Shown: positions 10,043 to 21,967, counted from the first letter of the stretch. The stretch is DNA of 64,000 nt from Taenia hydatigena (GCA_036345935.2 JADWOT020001588.1:62001-126000); one strand, 5' to 3'. The notes: generated from the sequence alone by a model not told the origin. Numbers and translations: made by a program.

Positions 10043-13000
10043 TCCTTTGATCAGTGATAAAGGTAGTGAAGGGCACCGCAGGATTTATGTTCTAACATGT
10101 ACCTCTAATGGATCCACGCGGATACCCGCACACCCGTGCACCCGCCCACACACTCATGAACGCAAACGGTTCGAGGGTATTCGGTTCCAGAGAAGGCGTA
10201 CTAATGAGGCCAAACTATGCGTTCGCTATCTTAACCAAGAATACTTGGACGTTTGAAAAAGCCGTAATGGTGACACGAGTTTGCACCTGAGGCAAACCAA
10301 TTACCGCTTCCGGTAGTGGAAAAATAAATAAAATCGGAGGTCAGGCCGGTTATTGCTTTGTCAATGAGGAGAAAAATGACTCGAGTCGAAGAAGAGAGTC
10401 AGCTGAAATATGAAAGGGGTCATCGAGACAAAGTTCACAAGAAGAGCGAATAAGCCTGCTCAGTTAATTTGATCAAACCATCTCATGGAGTCTTACTTTG
10501 ATTCTAGGCATTCCTTAAACAAGATTTAGAATCGTCAGGCGATCAAAGGTTGGTGCTCCAATTCAAATGAATGACAGATAATCAAGAAAAAAAAGAGGTG
10601 GAGAACAAAAGGAACTTGTAATGACAGCCCAGAGATATGCCTCTCGCTGCTTGCTGCTCTGATTGGCGGGCCAGTGACCAATAAAATTGCACTCAGGCGA
10701 GACATAAAATCACCAGATTGACAAGCCTTCTTCGAATCGATCTTTATCCCACCGTTATGGCTTTAGACTTGGCACATTTTACGTCTCCGGCCGAGGAGAT
10801 GATTTAGTGGCGTTAGGCATCCGACAGCGTGTCGACACGGCTAAACACACCATTATACGCAGTTTTTGGCTTTCTCTCCTCTTGGCCAGACACCAGGCGC
10901 ACGCACATGCACAACACTCACGTGATCAACTAAAAACGTTCAGTCACCAACGCCACCCTCGTCTCCGCCCCTTCCCACCACAAGCGCATGCCTATAAATC
11001 AGTGTTCCCGCTTAAATCGACCATGGGTGCGTGTGTGCGTGCTGGCTGGTGGTGATAGGTGTCTAGGCGCGTCATTCATCCCCAGAAGACGGTCTCTTGC
11101 CCACATTAGTCAACAATTCTGCGCGCACACACACACGGACATGAAAACCAAGCGCATGGGAAATAAACGTTCGCCTCCACACTTCTAAATCACCTACTCT
11201 CGATAGGAAGTCGTTTCCGACTGCGAATGCTTTGAAGTTCTTCCTTCTGTCAAATTTGCGCAGACCATCGTGTTTTTTTCACACCTTAATCAAGTCGAAG
11301 TCCTGTCTAAAAGAGAAAAGGAGGATCCATTTTTCCCATCATCTGAGCCAACGGTTACTGGCTGAGGAGTTAACACGACATCACGTGACATAACCTCAGC
11401 CGGTTGAATGTGTGTAGGTGTGTGGGAGAACAGTCACGATCCGCCTGGCTCCATTATCTTTCAGCTCTCCCCTCCCAACCACCCGGTTGGGCGGAATGTG
11501 TTTTGAGGCTTTCTTAAAAATCTTGCAGGACTGCCTACCCTCTCTCCCTGCCGTTTTATTGGCCCACTTTGACCATACAACTAGGTAGGACGGTGGAAGG
11601 TAAATGCATTTGGGACAAAAAGAATTGCTTCTTTTAGATGAGAAAGTGGCGGCGCTGACCAGCTTCGGTGTGCTCCCCGCTGCATTGAGCTGTTAAAAAT
11701 CGATGCAAGTCGTGTGTCTTCGGTACCACCGATGAGAAGCGGCTACCGAATTACAGCCACTGCTTACGGTAAGCGGTCCAGTTTGTAGACAGCACGTGAA
11801 TACACGCAGTCATGGCAACTTCTGATGATTTCAGAAAAAAGCAAAGCTTGAGGTGGAGACAAAGAAAGCCCATCCAGACACCTCTTAAGTCGTCCTTTCT
11901 TCACGTGCTCTCTGCCAACTCCTTTCCTCCAGTGCTTAGTAAGGCGGTCGTGGGTGGAAAAAAAGCGACTAGCTGGTGGAGCGAAGTGGGAAAAAGGACT
12001 AGAGACGGGGCCAATAGAACTGCACCCTGGAGGGTTATTTTTAACCGGCAATTATCCACGTCCCAGTCCGCTTAATGATGCTTGTGGCGCTAGCTAGCAG
12101 CCGCCGTCTGTTACTTGCAGACCTGCCTGTTCCATAAAAGTACGCCTCCTGTATGGGTGTATCTCGGGCATTGGGTAGGTTTGGGAGGCCTTCCTCTTCT
12201 TTTGTAAAACTTACACCGGAATTAGGGTGAAATGGGACTATGGAGGGTGTAAAGCTATCCAATAAAACCCACTTTCGCCGTCGTGCATTCCTCTGCGTAT
12301 TTGGGATTCCGGATTTTGTATCTTTCCCAATCCTGGTCTCACTTCAGAGGGGCTTAAATGCTGGAGCGATTTATCAATCAAACTTTGATGAGTGTGATTC
12401 ATTCACATCTAACTGAGGGCATAAGGGGAGTGTATTGCCACAGTGGCACAGGTGAATCACAGCGGTGGGGCTGGGGTTCTTTCCTTCACCAAATCCATAG
12501 CTCCTGTCTTCTTCTTCTTCTTCTTCTGGGAGGCATCATAACAACAGCATGAGTGTGTTGGCTAGCGAATTGACGAGCGTAACGACGTTGTTTGTGTGTC
12601 CAGAATTCATGTTAGCCTGCGTCAATCCTGCCTTGGTTTGCCTTGCCTCCCTCCTCACCTCCACAACACTGAGTGTGCTGTTGACACACTACCGGGCCCG
12701 TGTTGTTTATCCACCGGAGTCGGGTTCTGCTTCCCCAGTAAGCGGTTGCCTACTATGTGAATCGAAAAGTAACGGAAATGCAGTGGGGCAGCGCCTTCCA
12801 ACCGCTACGACCTCTTCTTGTGCCTGTCGAAACTGGAACTGACCTCACTTTTGGACTTCCTGATGTTTACGAAACCGCATTTCTTGCCGTCAGGCTGTTA
12901 TGGTGATGCAGTGAAAGGCAACTTGTTTTTGCTGCGGAGATCTTCACGTTGAACCCTCGATAGGGTGAGAGGAGTCGACGATTGTTAAATAGCACTTTGC

Positions 13001-13710
13001 GTCGGGTTTTGTTCAAGCTTACTGGATCCTTCAGGGAATCAAGCTATGCTCTAAGTACCAATCCTTCTCACTTTAGCATGCTATCACTTGGAATTGCAAT
13101 TTGTGATGGCCGATGGCTGTAGCAGACGGAAGCACAAGAAAATAAGTCATTTGAAGTAACAAGGTTTGGCTAACGTAGCCATCCATCCATCTATAAAACC
13201 TTTTCGTATCCACCTCAAACTACCCTATTAATTAAAATTGGTCGGACAACTACTTTAAACCGATGGACACTGACAAGTTCAACTCATTTTTTTGTTTCAT
13301 ATTGCATCGGTTGAGATTTCTGTGGCATTTTTGTGACGGTACGAGGAGTTGAGCATGTTTCAGATCGACCAGCAGGAATATGGCCATTCCAGCATCATAT
13401 TTTCTCCCAATCGTGCGAGTATACCATTGCATAAACGTTAATGGGAAAGTGGGGAGTAATGCTTGCATATCCCAAATTACCGGCAGACATGATGCGTGGT
13501 CTGTCGCCGCCCTTCTCCTCCCCCCCTCCACCTTCCACCTCACGCATCACCGAATGCACGACGAGCGGCTACAGTATAGGTACCCGAGTATGATCACACT
13601 TTGATTGTAGGTTCAAAAATTCACTTAGGCCGATGCAAATCAGATGACGTCAAATCGGTACGTTTTATAGCACAATTGTGTTTGTGTGAACTAAGAACTG
13701 TCAGTCATGA

Positions 13711-13753
13711 CACATACACACATGTGTGTGTGTATACGTGTGTATGTGTGTGT
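13711..13753. repeat. (CA)n/(TG)n microsatellite
   Basis: A CACACA stretch runs directly into TGTGTG, forming an imperfect palindromic CA/TG microsatellite in intergenic DNA. Confidence 0.85.
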
Positions 13754-14340
13754 ACTTTCGTATCGTTCATAAGCTCATCACGATAGGCAAATAACCAGCT
13801 CTCAATCACTGAAATGAAGGCCTTATGTGGAGGTAAGGAATGATTCTTTTTTGAGAGCCCCCCCCCAAAGTTGGTATGTTTGAATGGACAATTATAACCG
13901 AGTGAGCTCTCCCAATCTCAAGGGTATTTACTGCTATCGTAGCTACGGTTACGAGCTCACCGTCCTTCTTTTGGTGTGACAAATTGCTACTTCAGGCGAG
14001 ACTTGGAGAGGACTGCGTGCCAGTTATAAAGTGACATACTTTAAATTAGACTTTACTCACTTGTCTGAATTTATTAATGTGGCTAAGATCAGCGAAAGAG
14101 TAGCTGTAAGTTGACAATGAGCAGACGTCCGAGTGAGTACTCGTGCTTATGCAAGTTACCGTCAAATTAGCCATTTTCGTTTCTGCCAAGACTTGTTGGG
14201 GATAGCCTCCACGCTTTTAGCATTCAGCGTGTGTTTGGGTACCTGAGAAAGCTAAAAATGAGAGTACCACCCAACGGGAAGGGGGGGGGGGGAGAGAATG
14301 CATTATCCACATCAGGAAGTGCCGATCATTAAAGCGGGAA

Positions 14341-14610
14341 GTGTGGGTTAATTGCTGTCGGATTGATAAAAGTACTTTTGGAAGTAAAGTTAAGTGGAGC
14401 AAAGAGCCGTTCCGTGTAGTGAGAATTCTCTCATCTGCTAACTGCTCCATTTGCAACGCGCAACGCCGTGCCCAGTCGATAACGGGCTACCACAACAAGA
14501 TACCACCCTACAAAGGTGGTCCGTTGGTCGGTTGCGAAGATGAAGTCTACGAACTAGTAGAAGTAAGGAAACCACCACACTGCGTAGTTAAAGCCTATCT
14601 ACAGGGGTAG
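14341..14610 (+). mobile_element. Ty3/gypsy-like integrase C-terminal remnant (GPY/F module)
   Basis: An open stretch whose translation follows the end of a gypsy-type Pol protein. It has K.W.KEPFRVVRILS, matching the W-x-GPFxVVxxLS module, then CSICNAQRRAQ, then YHNKIPPYKGG, matching the usual VHxNxLKPYxG terminus. A tail VGCEDEVYELVE and a stop follow. There is no upstream integrase core, RNase H or RT in frame, so this is the truncated 3' end of an element. A purine-rich tract at 14797-14821 (AAAGGGGAGGGGGATAAAGAA) and an LTR-like sequence follow in the expected order. The family assignment rests on motif order only. Confidence 0.68.
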
Positions 14611-14796
14611 CACCAAGGGTAATGCTAAAAAGGCAAGAGGAAGCAACACGAATCTCATTCTCGAGGACCGAGTCGATTTGTCTGACGCCGACAGTACCAT
14701 CCCATAACCCCCTTTTAATACGCCATCAATCCACCGTCTCGTTTGAGACAATAAAGGTGTCTAAGAACACTCACCTTCTAATACTAGGCGTAGTCG

Positions 14797-14821
14797 CAGC
14801 AAAGGGGAGGGGGATAAAGAA
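14797..14821 (+). other. Candidate polypurine tract
   Basis: A purine-rich run between the integrase remnant and the LTR-like sequence, as expected for the plus-strand primer of an LTR retrotransposon. About 150 bp separate it from the start of recognisable LTR similarity, so its role is uncertain. Confidence 0.4.
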
Positions 14822-14969
14822 ACCCCTACAATTGTGACAGAAATGAATTCTGTAACTCCAGCATAGTGAAAGCAAGAGACATCTACATCAGAATTTATTG
14901 GAAATTTTTGCAAGTGATAGATGCTCAAGTACAAGTATCTTAGTCTTCAAATAATTTTTATCACAACAA

Positions 14970-15173
14970 AATACGGTACGCTTTTGGTGTTTATTTGAGT
15001 ACCGGTTTCAGTTGCGGTCACCTGGGTGGTAATATGGAATATGCAAAATAGGGTGGCTTCTGGGTCATGCCAGAAGCCCTAATCCCTTTCTTTATGCTAA
15101 AACGCTTGCTCAACATAACCATTATGGCTTCTTTTGTCCCCAAGGAAGTCTCGGGTAGCCGCACCAACATTTG
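14970..15173 (+). mobile_element. LTR-like sequence related to the 24.2/24.9-kb LTRs
   Basis: It shares, in the same order, the blocks that mark the LTRs of the miniature element at 24237-25085: ACCGGTTTCAGT, GGTCAC, GGTGGCTTCTGGG/ATGCCAG, CTTTTGTC, and a terminal GTCTCGGG...ACAT before TTGG. Divergence is much greater than between the two LTRs of the miniature element. The left boundary is uncertain. Confidence 0.6.
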
Positions 15174-15616
15174 GAATTATTATGCTGTCACTGCAATTAG
15201 TATTGATGCGTAATAACTCGCCAACAATAAACAAAAAAATTAGTTTACATAATAAAACACAATCAAATTAAAATCTTAAAACTAGGCTAATGAACTTTAC
15301 GAGTTTTCAACACTAGTTTGTTATAGTCAGCTGCTTGAAGCCGCCTCGTATAAGGGTTTATGTGCGTGTTCCCTCGTTTAAGGTTGTAAATATTTTGCAT
15401 CACATTTGCTGCTCTGTGCTACTGCTGCCTCTTTTCACCTTTTAAGAGCTTTGATTGCCGTCCGTAAAAATAAAGGCTGCTTATGAACCACCCAAATTTG
15501 TCGTTTTTACTTAAGCCTACCTAATCTCACAATGTTGGTTTACCAAACTCATCGTTTTTACCTTCCTTATTCTAAGTGGTTTGTTTTAAATATCCCGCGT
15601 TCTTACTTAGACTTCC

Positions 15617-16322
15617 ATGAATTCTGCAATACGGTTGTTACTGTCTCCCTCCAAAAGGTGTATTTTCACGTCTGCTCATTTACTCAAAAAAGAAAGTGAG
15701 CATTACTTTATACACTACTCACCTGTACTTTTATGCAGACCGTTCCACTATCGACTTCTTCTTATTTTAGTTAAACGGACAGAAGAGGGCAATGTCATTA
15801 CAGTAAGTTGCACTTTTAAAGCTTTTCATCAGCATTCATTATTCTAGTACGAAGGCATACCCTGCAAATCGGAACGCTCAGACCACCTCCTTGACATGAC
15901 CGGTCTAGGTGACCCACGGATAACCGACCCCATTATTCGATTGGGCCTCAAGCTACGTCACACCGACGTGCTCATCTTGAGCCAATTCCTACGCCCCGAT
16001 GGAACCATTCTGCCTCGTGAGGTTTCTGGCTTAACTAAGGGCTCTCAACTTCATGTTGAAATGCTCATCGAACGCGCTCAGAATGCAGGTATGTTTAAAG
16101 TGGATAAATCGCTTGCTGCTTGAACGAAACGGGTGGCTTCCTGCATCGTCATCTTCCACATCTACTTGTCCATCAGGTCTCCTCCCAATATCGATTGATG
16201 CCAACGGGAAACACACATACAAGGAGAGAGGACCGCATGTTAAGAACGTTTACTATGACAGTGACATAATCGGCCTACCGAGGTTCTCCAAAATCACCCC
16301 CAGGTACAAACCACCGGCGTAA
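15617..16322 (+). CDS. MRPS18A: Mitochondrial ribosomal protein S18A (mL66)
   Basis: Four exons: 15617-15695, 15771-15802 (32-nt micro-exon), 15848-16088 and 16177-16322. Introns are 75, 45 and 88 nt, all GT-AG and in phase. The product is 165 aa. The N-terminus (MNSAIRLLL...KR..) is a plausible mitochondrial presequence. The core carries the S18-family signature DVLILSQFLRPDGTILPRE, followed by GL, a basic helix and RAQNAGLLP, which matches animal MRPS18A closely. This paralogue of bacterial bS18 is a structural component of the mitoribosomal large subunit. The CxxC zinc motif seen in the human protein is not evident; only one cysteine lies in that region. An AATAAA lies 30 nt after the stop. 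Confidence 0.9.
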
Positions 16323-16351
16323 AGCGAACATTCGTTGTCGTAGCATTTGTA

Positions 16352-16357
16352 AATAAA
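16352..16357 (+). terminator. Polyadenylation signal AATAAA for MRPS18A
   Basis: A canonical hexamer 30 nt downstream of the MRPS18A stop codon. It implies a very short 3' UTR. Confidence 0.65.
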
Positions 16358-16826
16358 TCGAGGGGATTGTATTTGTCGCTTTAGTTTTAGTTTATGTTTT
16401 GCTCCTACTTCCTCAGTCTGATTTGTGGTTCCATTAAGATAAAAGCGACTGATTTATGCGTGTAGAATTATTGCAGGTGAGAGTTGGGGTGTGCCGCGGT
16501 ATTTCTTAGCATGGGCGAGGCAAATGAATGGAGCTGTTGTCCTATTACATTTGCTTTATTTCCGTCTCGTCCATATGGCTTGCTTGTAACGGTATTGCAA
16601 CATCAGATGGTGCGATGCAGATGGATACAACTTCGTGCTGTTTACATTTGGACGAAGGGTGATTTACGATAGGCAAACTGGAGGCGCATGCTCCCGATGT
16701 GCTTGGTACTCATTTTAGAATGAGAAGGCTTTATGTATCACACGAGTCATGTCAGCTGATTGACTGCGGACAAATTGATTCAATCTGCCTCTCTTTATTC
16801 GAAATATCGATGTTTCCCTCGTGCAG

Positions 16827-17956
16827 TGTTCAGCTGACAGGGGCACTTTAACGGAGGATGTTTCAGGTAAGACCTCTGGCAACGAGTTTGAGCTTTTTGG
16901 GACATTATTAACACATTTTACCCATAATCACAAGAAACGTCTCATTTGGCTGCTTTAAAGAGTGATGACAAACCCGGAAGTGCTGCACAGACCTCAGATC
17001 CTACCCCTTCTCCAAATAACCCTTTTCAAAGTTTAAGTGCCGAAAAGCGTCAACTTTTGACCAATTTGCTGCTCCTTCTGACTGCCCAACATCGTCAACA
17101 GAAATTGGCCAATCGGCAAGTCGAAAAGGCCTCGAGCAGTCAACAGTAAGTGCTCTGTTAACCGACAGTTCTAAGACTTACTTTCAGATACCCGCCAGTT
17201 AGGTCCGAGTTTGATTGTCGACCCTTCAAGGGTCCAAAAACACCACCCACTCCAACCCAACCGCCATTGCCACCTTCGCCGCCATCACTGTCATCGCCAT
17301 CACGACAGGATTATGCATCCTACCCAGGTCACGGATTCAGAAGACGTGCGGGTCAAAACCGTAAATTCTATCGACCGTTTCCATCCCCTCGAAGGCAGCG
17401 TAGTTTTAGGGAACCACCGGAATCGAGGCGCAGATCACTGAGACCCCAACTTAGACGGGACTTCTCCAATGATCCTGTCATGTCTCGACTCCAAATGCGG
17501 TCAGTTGTGAATGTGGTGGCTGACAGACGTGGGAAACCGCAACGTCAGTGGTCGTCCTCAACAGCCAGATCTTCGTGCAGTTGTGCAGACTGTGAGGAGA
17601 GGAAGAAACGACGAGAGAGGGAAGACGAGGAGAAGGACAGTTGTGCTCGAACTCGACCCTACCGAGGGAAGGTCAAAGACAGAGATCCTGTCGTTATTGA
17701 ACGGCATGTGGAGGAGGTAGACCCATGGCAACTGGAGCGTAAGCGAAGAAGGGAATGGATACCGAAGGAGACCTATCGGCGGCAACTGCCATGGCAGCGA
17801 AGACGCCAGGGCAGTGTGCCAGGCCAGACGTGGGACTTGGGAAGGCATGGAAGGTTTGTAGATGGAAGGCGTGGCAGGCAGGATGGATGGACGAGGGAGA
17901 GAGGGTGGGATAGGGGCAAGAGGTGTGGAGCAGGTTGGAGAGGCGATTTTTACTAA
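16827..17956 (+). CDS. Arginine-rich basic protein, unrecognised; no visible ATG
   Basis: Exons 16827-16866, 16935-17145 and 17188-17956. They join in phase through gtaag...caag (68 nt) and gtaag...tttcag (42 nt), giving about 339 codons of continuous protein. The middle exon has a Leu-rich helix (EKRQLLTNLLLLLTAQHRQQ). The last exon is Pro-rich (PPTPTQPPLPPSPPS) and then strongly basic, with many RRR, RKR and RGR motifs and a CSCADCEERKKR segment. I do not recognise a family; composition suggests an RNA- or nucleic-acid-binding disordered protein, which is inference. No methionine is in frame at the 5' end. The first exon starts at a good acceptor (ccctcgtgcag) in phase 0. Either cis exons lie upstream or a trans-spliced leader supplies the start. 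It lies 505 bp downstream of MRPS18A on the same strand. Confidence 0.6.
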
Positions 17957-20649
17957 TGCTTTGTGTACAACTTTATCCATAAATACACACACGCGGAAAT
18001 GAGCTGACTTAATGAGGCCACGAAAGTATCCATGGCGTAATTTAATGGTAGACCTTTTGAATCACAAAAAGATGGAAGAAGCCGAAAGGAAATGGGATGG
18101 GCTCTCTTCTGTGTTGTGAGGAAGTTTTTGGTGTATTTTATCCAGAAGAGAGGAGTCTACTTATTCAAATGACGTCTTGTGCATTCATCGGACTGTTCTG
18201 GAGACATTCACCCGTGATTTGTTCATTTATTTATTCTTCTCAGATCCATTTATCTTGTATCTACCTACTCATCTATGCATTCGTTTCGTATCCGTCCATC
18301 TCTTATGCGTCCATCGTTCAATCAAGTGTCTCATGGCTGGGCGTTCCATCCGTCACCGTAACGAGGCGGCTCCAAGGCCGTATTTCCAAGCCAATTTAGG
18401 TATCCGTCGTTGCGGATTCCAAACCTTCCTTCAAAGAAGACCTGGTTTATGACTACGCACTGTTGGACGCACGTCCCATCACTGGCGCAGACTGCAGCCT
18501 GGCATATTGGTTAGGTGTGGCTGGATTAAACTAATCCACGGCACGGTATGGGTACAGCATGTGAATGTGTTGTCACAGTCCTATCGGGAGTGGTAGCAGT
18601 AGATCACGGGTGACTCTTGGTGCCGCCTCTGGTGCCCCCAAGGTACCACCCTGGGTTTGACCTAGGGCCGCCAGCGCCTTAGACTGCTGTTCATTCAGCC
18701 ATCCAGAGAAGAGGCTGGTGACAGAGGGGGACGTACCTCTTTTTCCATCAAGTTGGGGGGTTCGTAAATTGGCCTATCCGAGTCGTTGCCCAGGGCTGAA
18801 GGCAGCTCCCAAAGTCATGCACTCCACCAACCAATGAGGAAGGAGGCAGTTCGTCGAGCGTCCCCTATGTACAAAAGGCGATTACATTTTTCCCCCAAGT
18901 GCCTTCTTTAACTGTGTTAAAGGATTCGAAAATGTGACAATGAAGACCAGGTCATCCAGATGGCCAGCCACAAGGATCTTGAGCTTTGCTAATCCTAAAC
19001 CGGCTGACAGCTGAGGAAATTCAAGACTTGTATCACGGTGAAAAAGATAATTGTTTTTTGCCTATTCAGAAGTACATGATCCCAGAAAGTACAAAGTGTG
19101 TATTATTCTGTTATTTTAGCATCAGAATTGACCTTAAAAGGCCAGAATTCCTCTCGATTGGTTAAAAGCGTCAAAAAAGGCCTGGCAGCACCGGTCACAT
19201 TGGTTGGAACAATAGTACGCTTACTTGTCACCTGGAGGACACGATACGTTGCCAATATTCTCACCGGAAGTACTTTTATGGTTAAAAGTAAGGAAAGTCG
19301 ATTACCTCACTGAGCTGCTACTGATTACTTAAAGAGTAGCATATTGGTCAGACTTTTTGAAAAAAATGAAGGGACAAGTAATTAATGTGCCACTTTGTGA
19401 CTGACTCCGTCAATAATTAGGCAGCGGAATAAAGGAAGAAAGCGATCGAGGAGGAAGGAAATTAATTTTGAAAAAGTGCTCTTTGGGCTCCTTTCTCGCG
19501 CACAAATCCTCTCCTGGAGGTGCGATCAAGTGTTTACGTGACTGGCAGAGGAGAAAGACGGGGGAAGGGAGGTAGGCAGGAGTGAAGAAGGGAGTGAAAC
19601 AACTTTAAACGACCAGCGGCAACTGTAGATATTGATAGTGCTCTTGCTTTGGCTACTGGCACTCCTGTTGGCAGTAATAAGTACTTGTCGTTGGTGGCTG
19701 TCATATGCGACAGGTCCTATATTGCATCAGTTGCCACATGTGAGTGGTGGATCGTAATAAATCAAGAGACCAAAAGCCATGAGTATGAATTCTTCTACAG
19801 CCATGTTGGCTTCCAACAACTCGAAATAGGAGCGTTGTATCCTTGTTAGGCGAATCACGGTTCAAAACAGTTGCTTGCATTTGTCTCGGTTTTGACATCC
19901 AGTTGATTGTAGCCATTCGCAGACTAGCTTATTTACAACCAGGGGTCATCATCCTCTCTCACCTCTTGGCGAATAAGTCGTGTACCATAATCGGGATTGG
20001 ACTTCTTCATCACTCCCGATTCCTGTGCGACAGCTGAGTCGTCCGATCCGTTGAGGATCGAGGGGACTCGCGTGATCAGGTCCGTAAATGCAAAGCTTCT
20101 TGTTACACATGGAAAATACCTACTCATTGCACCTTCTACCAGTCCAAGATGTCTCCAATACTTAATTAAGAGATGCTCAGTGGAAAACAAGTTTTGGGTA
20201 ATTAACGCGAGGGAAGAAGGTTCTCCAACTCTTGTAAAAGTCCTCATAAACATGTGATTTTCACCTCGCAAAGTACTTTATCCGGATTATGCAAGTCGCC
20301 TGGACCAAATCTCCTGCTCGTCAGTACAGCGACCGGGTGACAAGGCTGGATTGGGCCAGTGGACCAGGCGGTTATTCCAATTAGTCTCAGCGTCATCTCC
20401 GCAATTACAGTGGTAGTATGTGTAATTCAGGTGTTGCAAAATGTCATCGGAACTCAGCCCAACGCTTACACTTGGCAAGGGGCCACCATCCGTCTAGGTG
20501 TCATACCTACGCGGGGCCTACTTAGTGTAAATAAATACTATACTTTGTCCCCCAATTAGTTTATTTTTTTATCTTAGTAAAAATGAGGAGTCAAATTACA
20601 ATGCTAAAGTCCGTCTGTGTGTTGGGTGCTGCACGTACCCGTGTTTGGA

Positions 20650-21008
20650 CCAATCAAAGTGCTGCATGGGCGGCAAGGTAAAGGTGGCAGCAGCTACACA
20701 CTCGCAACGGAACCAATCACAATGCAGCATCGATTTCTCGCGTTAAGCGTCTTTAACACCAATCCTGTCAGTCATTACTGATGATGTCCTCCACGGTGAC
20801 ACTTTGCCCTCTTTGCAGCGAGGCGTGCATGCAAGCAGGAATGACGCCCTAAGGCAACGACTAGTTTCATAATTTTTACATAAAAATTGAAATCACATGT
20901 TAAAAAAGGTTGCTGTCTGTGGAGGAAAATAATTATTTTGTCTGACCAATCACAGCACCCCGGCTGTCGGTTTAAATATGCCGCGACCGTTTCTTCATTT
21001 CCCATTGG
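20650..21008. promoter_or_regulatory. Cluster of CCAAT motifs upstream of the LIM gene
   Basis: CCAAT(C/T)A elements on the plus strand at 20650, 20713 and 20946, and an inverted ATTGG at 21004. They are spaced irregularly within 360 bp, over 1 kb upstream of the LIM-gene ATG. A distal regulatory role is a guess based only on motif density. Confidence 0.3.
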
Positions 21009-21941
21009 TTAAGATGCATGAATAATAAAAATGTCGCTTTGAAAAAGCAAAACCTGGTCATTTAAATCTGTCAAAAGGAGGTTTGAATTAACCTTTAGGC
21101 CTATACCCACAGAAGATGGCACAACTAACTATTAACGGCTTAAGAAATGGATGTTTTTTTAATGAGTGTAATACTCTCAGCCTTCTCTAGCCTGGGGCGT
21201 AACAGCATCATACCAGGAGATCTATTATTAACATACAAAAGGCTGAGCCAATGTACAGTCCTCTGAGATTTAAGAGTCCACTGCGCGATCAATCGCAGCG
21301 TTAAAAAAACATCAAAGCATTTCACTACACCTGTGCGGCTTAAGAAAGATTAATTTATGGCATTCAGGTGCATTTGACACACACAACAAGACATAACAAA
21401 CCTGGAAGTCGCAAAAATAGCGTTGGCAGTGGCATTGCTCGTGCGTTTCGACTGAGGTTTTAAAGAGGTGGTGATGGATAGAAACCATAAGCGAAAATGA
21501 ATAAGAAGGATAGGTACTGCCTCACTCCACCTTTTATGAATAAACTGAATAGGCAGAGAATGCCGCCTTTTAAGAATTGCCACGTCGCTGATGGAACATA
21601 AATAGTCAAGTAGAGTTATTGCTTGCGTCAGCAAAATACTGCTGGCTGACTTCGCCTGGCATATTGTAATTAGTACATTGAGACTGAACATTTTCCAATT
21701 GCCTACGAACCCACCACTCAACCCAGTGACTACTTTGAAGGGCATTTCCAGTGCCCTCACAATAAAGTCCAGGCCCTACTATAACCCCAGTAATTCATCT
21801 CTACCTGCTCAAAGTCACGTTCAAAGGACCCGAATTTTGGCCGTTGGCTTCTCACTTGCATCACTGTGGAAAAAAGGGGAAAACACCGACGCCCACCTTG
21901 CGGAACAGCGAACGTGCGTAAGCTGGCACAGGCGCCTTCCC

Positions 21942-21967
21942 ATTGGCCAGTGTTAGTGAGAGCCAAT
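21942..21967. promoter_or_regulatory. Paired CCAAT boxes, proximal promoter of the LIM gene
   Basis: An inverted CCAAT (ATTGG, 21942-21946) and a direct CCAAT (21963-21967) lie 20 bp apart and about 90-110 bp before the ATG at 22055. That is the usual distance for NF-Y-type sites. No TATA box is evident. Confidence 0.45.

Larger units (their letters stand above)
5514..15616. other. Gene-poor 10-kb region
   Basis: No confident gene. It could include introns or 5' exons of the minus-strand receptor-like gene, because its DNA-binding domain is missing from the long exon; I could not find a convincing zinc-finger exon by eye. Visible contents are microsatellites, the alternating purine/pyrimidine block, a GC-poor stretch at 6-8 kb, and a decayed LTR retroelement at 14.3-15.2 kb. 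Confidence 0.5.

Noticed and set aside
10230..10290. Minus-strand HHYGFFKR-like peptide, reminiscent of nuclear-receptor zinc-finger words
   Set aside because: HYG and FFKR are adjacent rather than separated by the P-box cysteines, and a stop follows shortly. It looks like a chance match.
12549..12842. 97-codon plus-strand ORF
   Set aside because: No family resemblance, no flanking splice or promoter signals, and composition like surrounding non-coding DNA.
17558..17992. 144-codon minus-strand ORF
   Set aside because: Antisense shadow of the arginine-rich CDS; Pro/Leu/Ser-rich because it is the complement of Arg codons.
18097..18452. Two overlapping plus-strand ORFs of 91-100 codons
   Set aside because: Low-complexity Ile/Ser/Tyr translation of ATCC/ATTC-rich DNA with no homology pattern.
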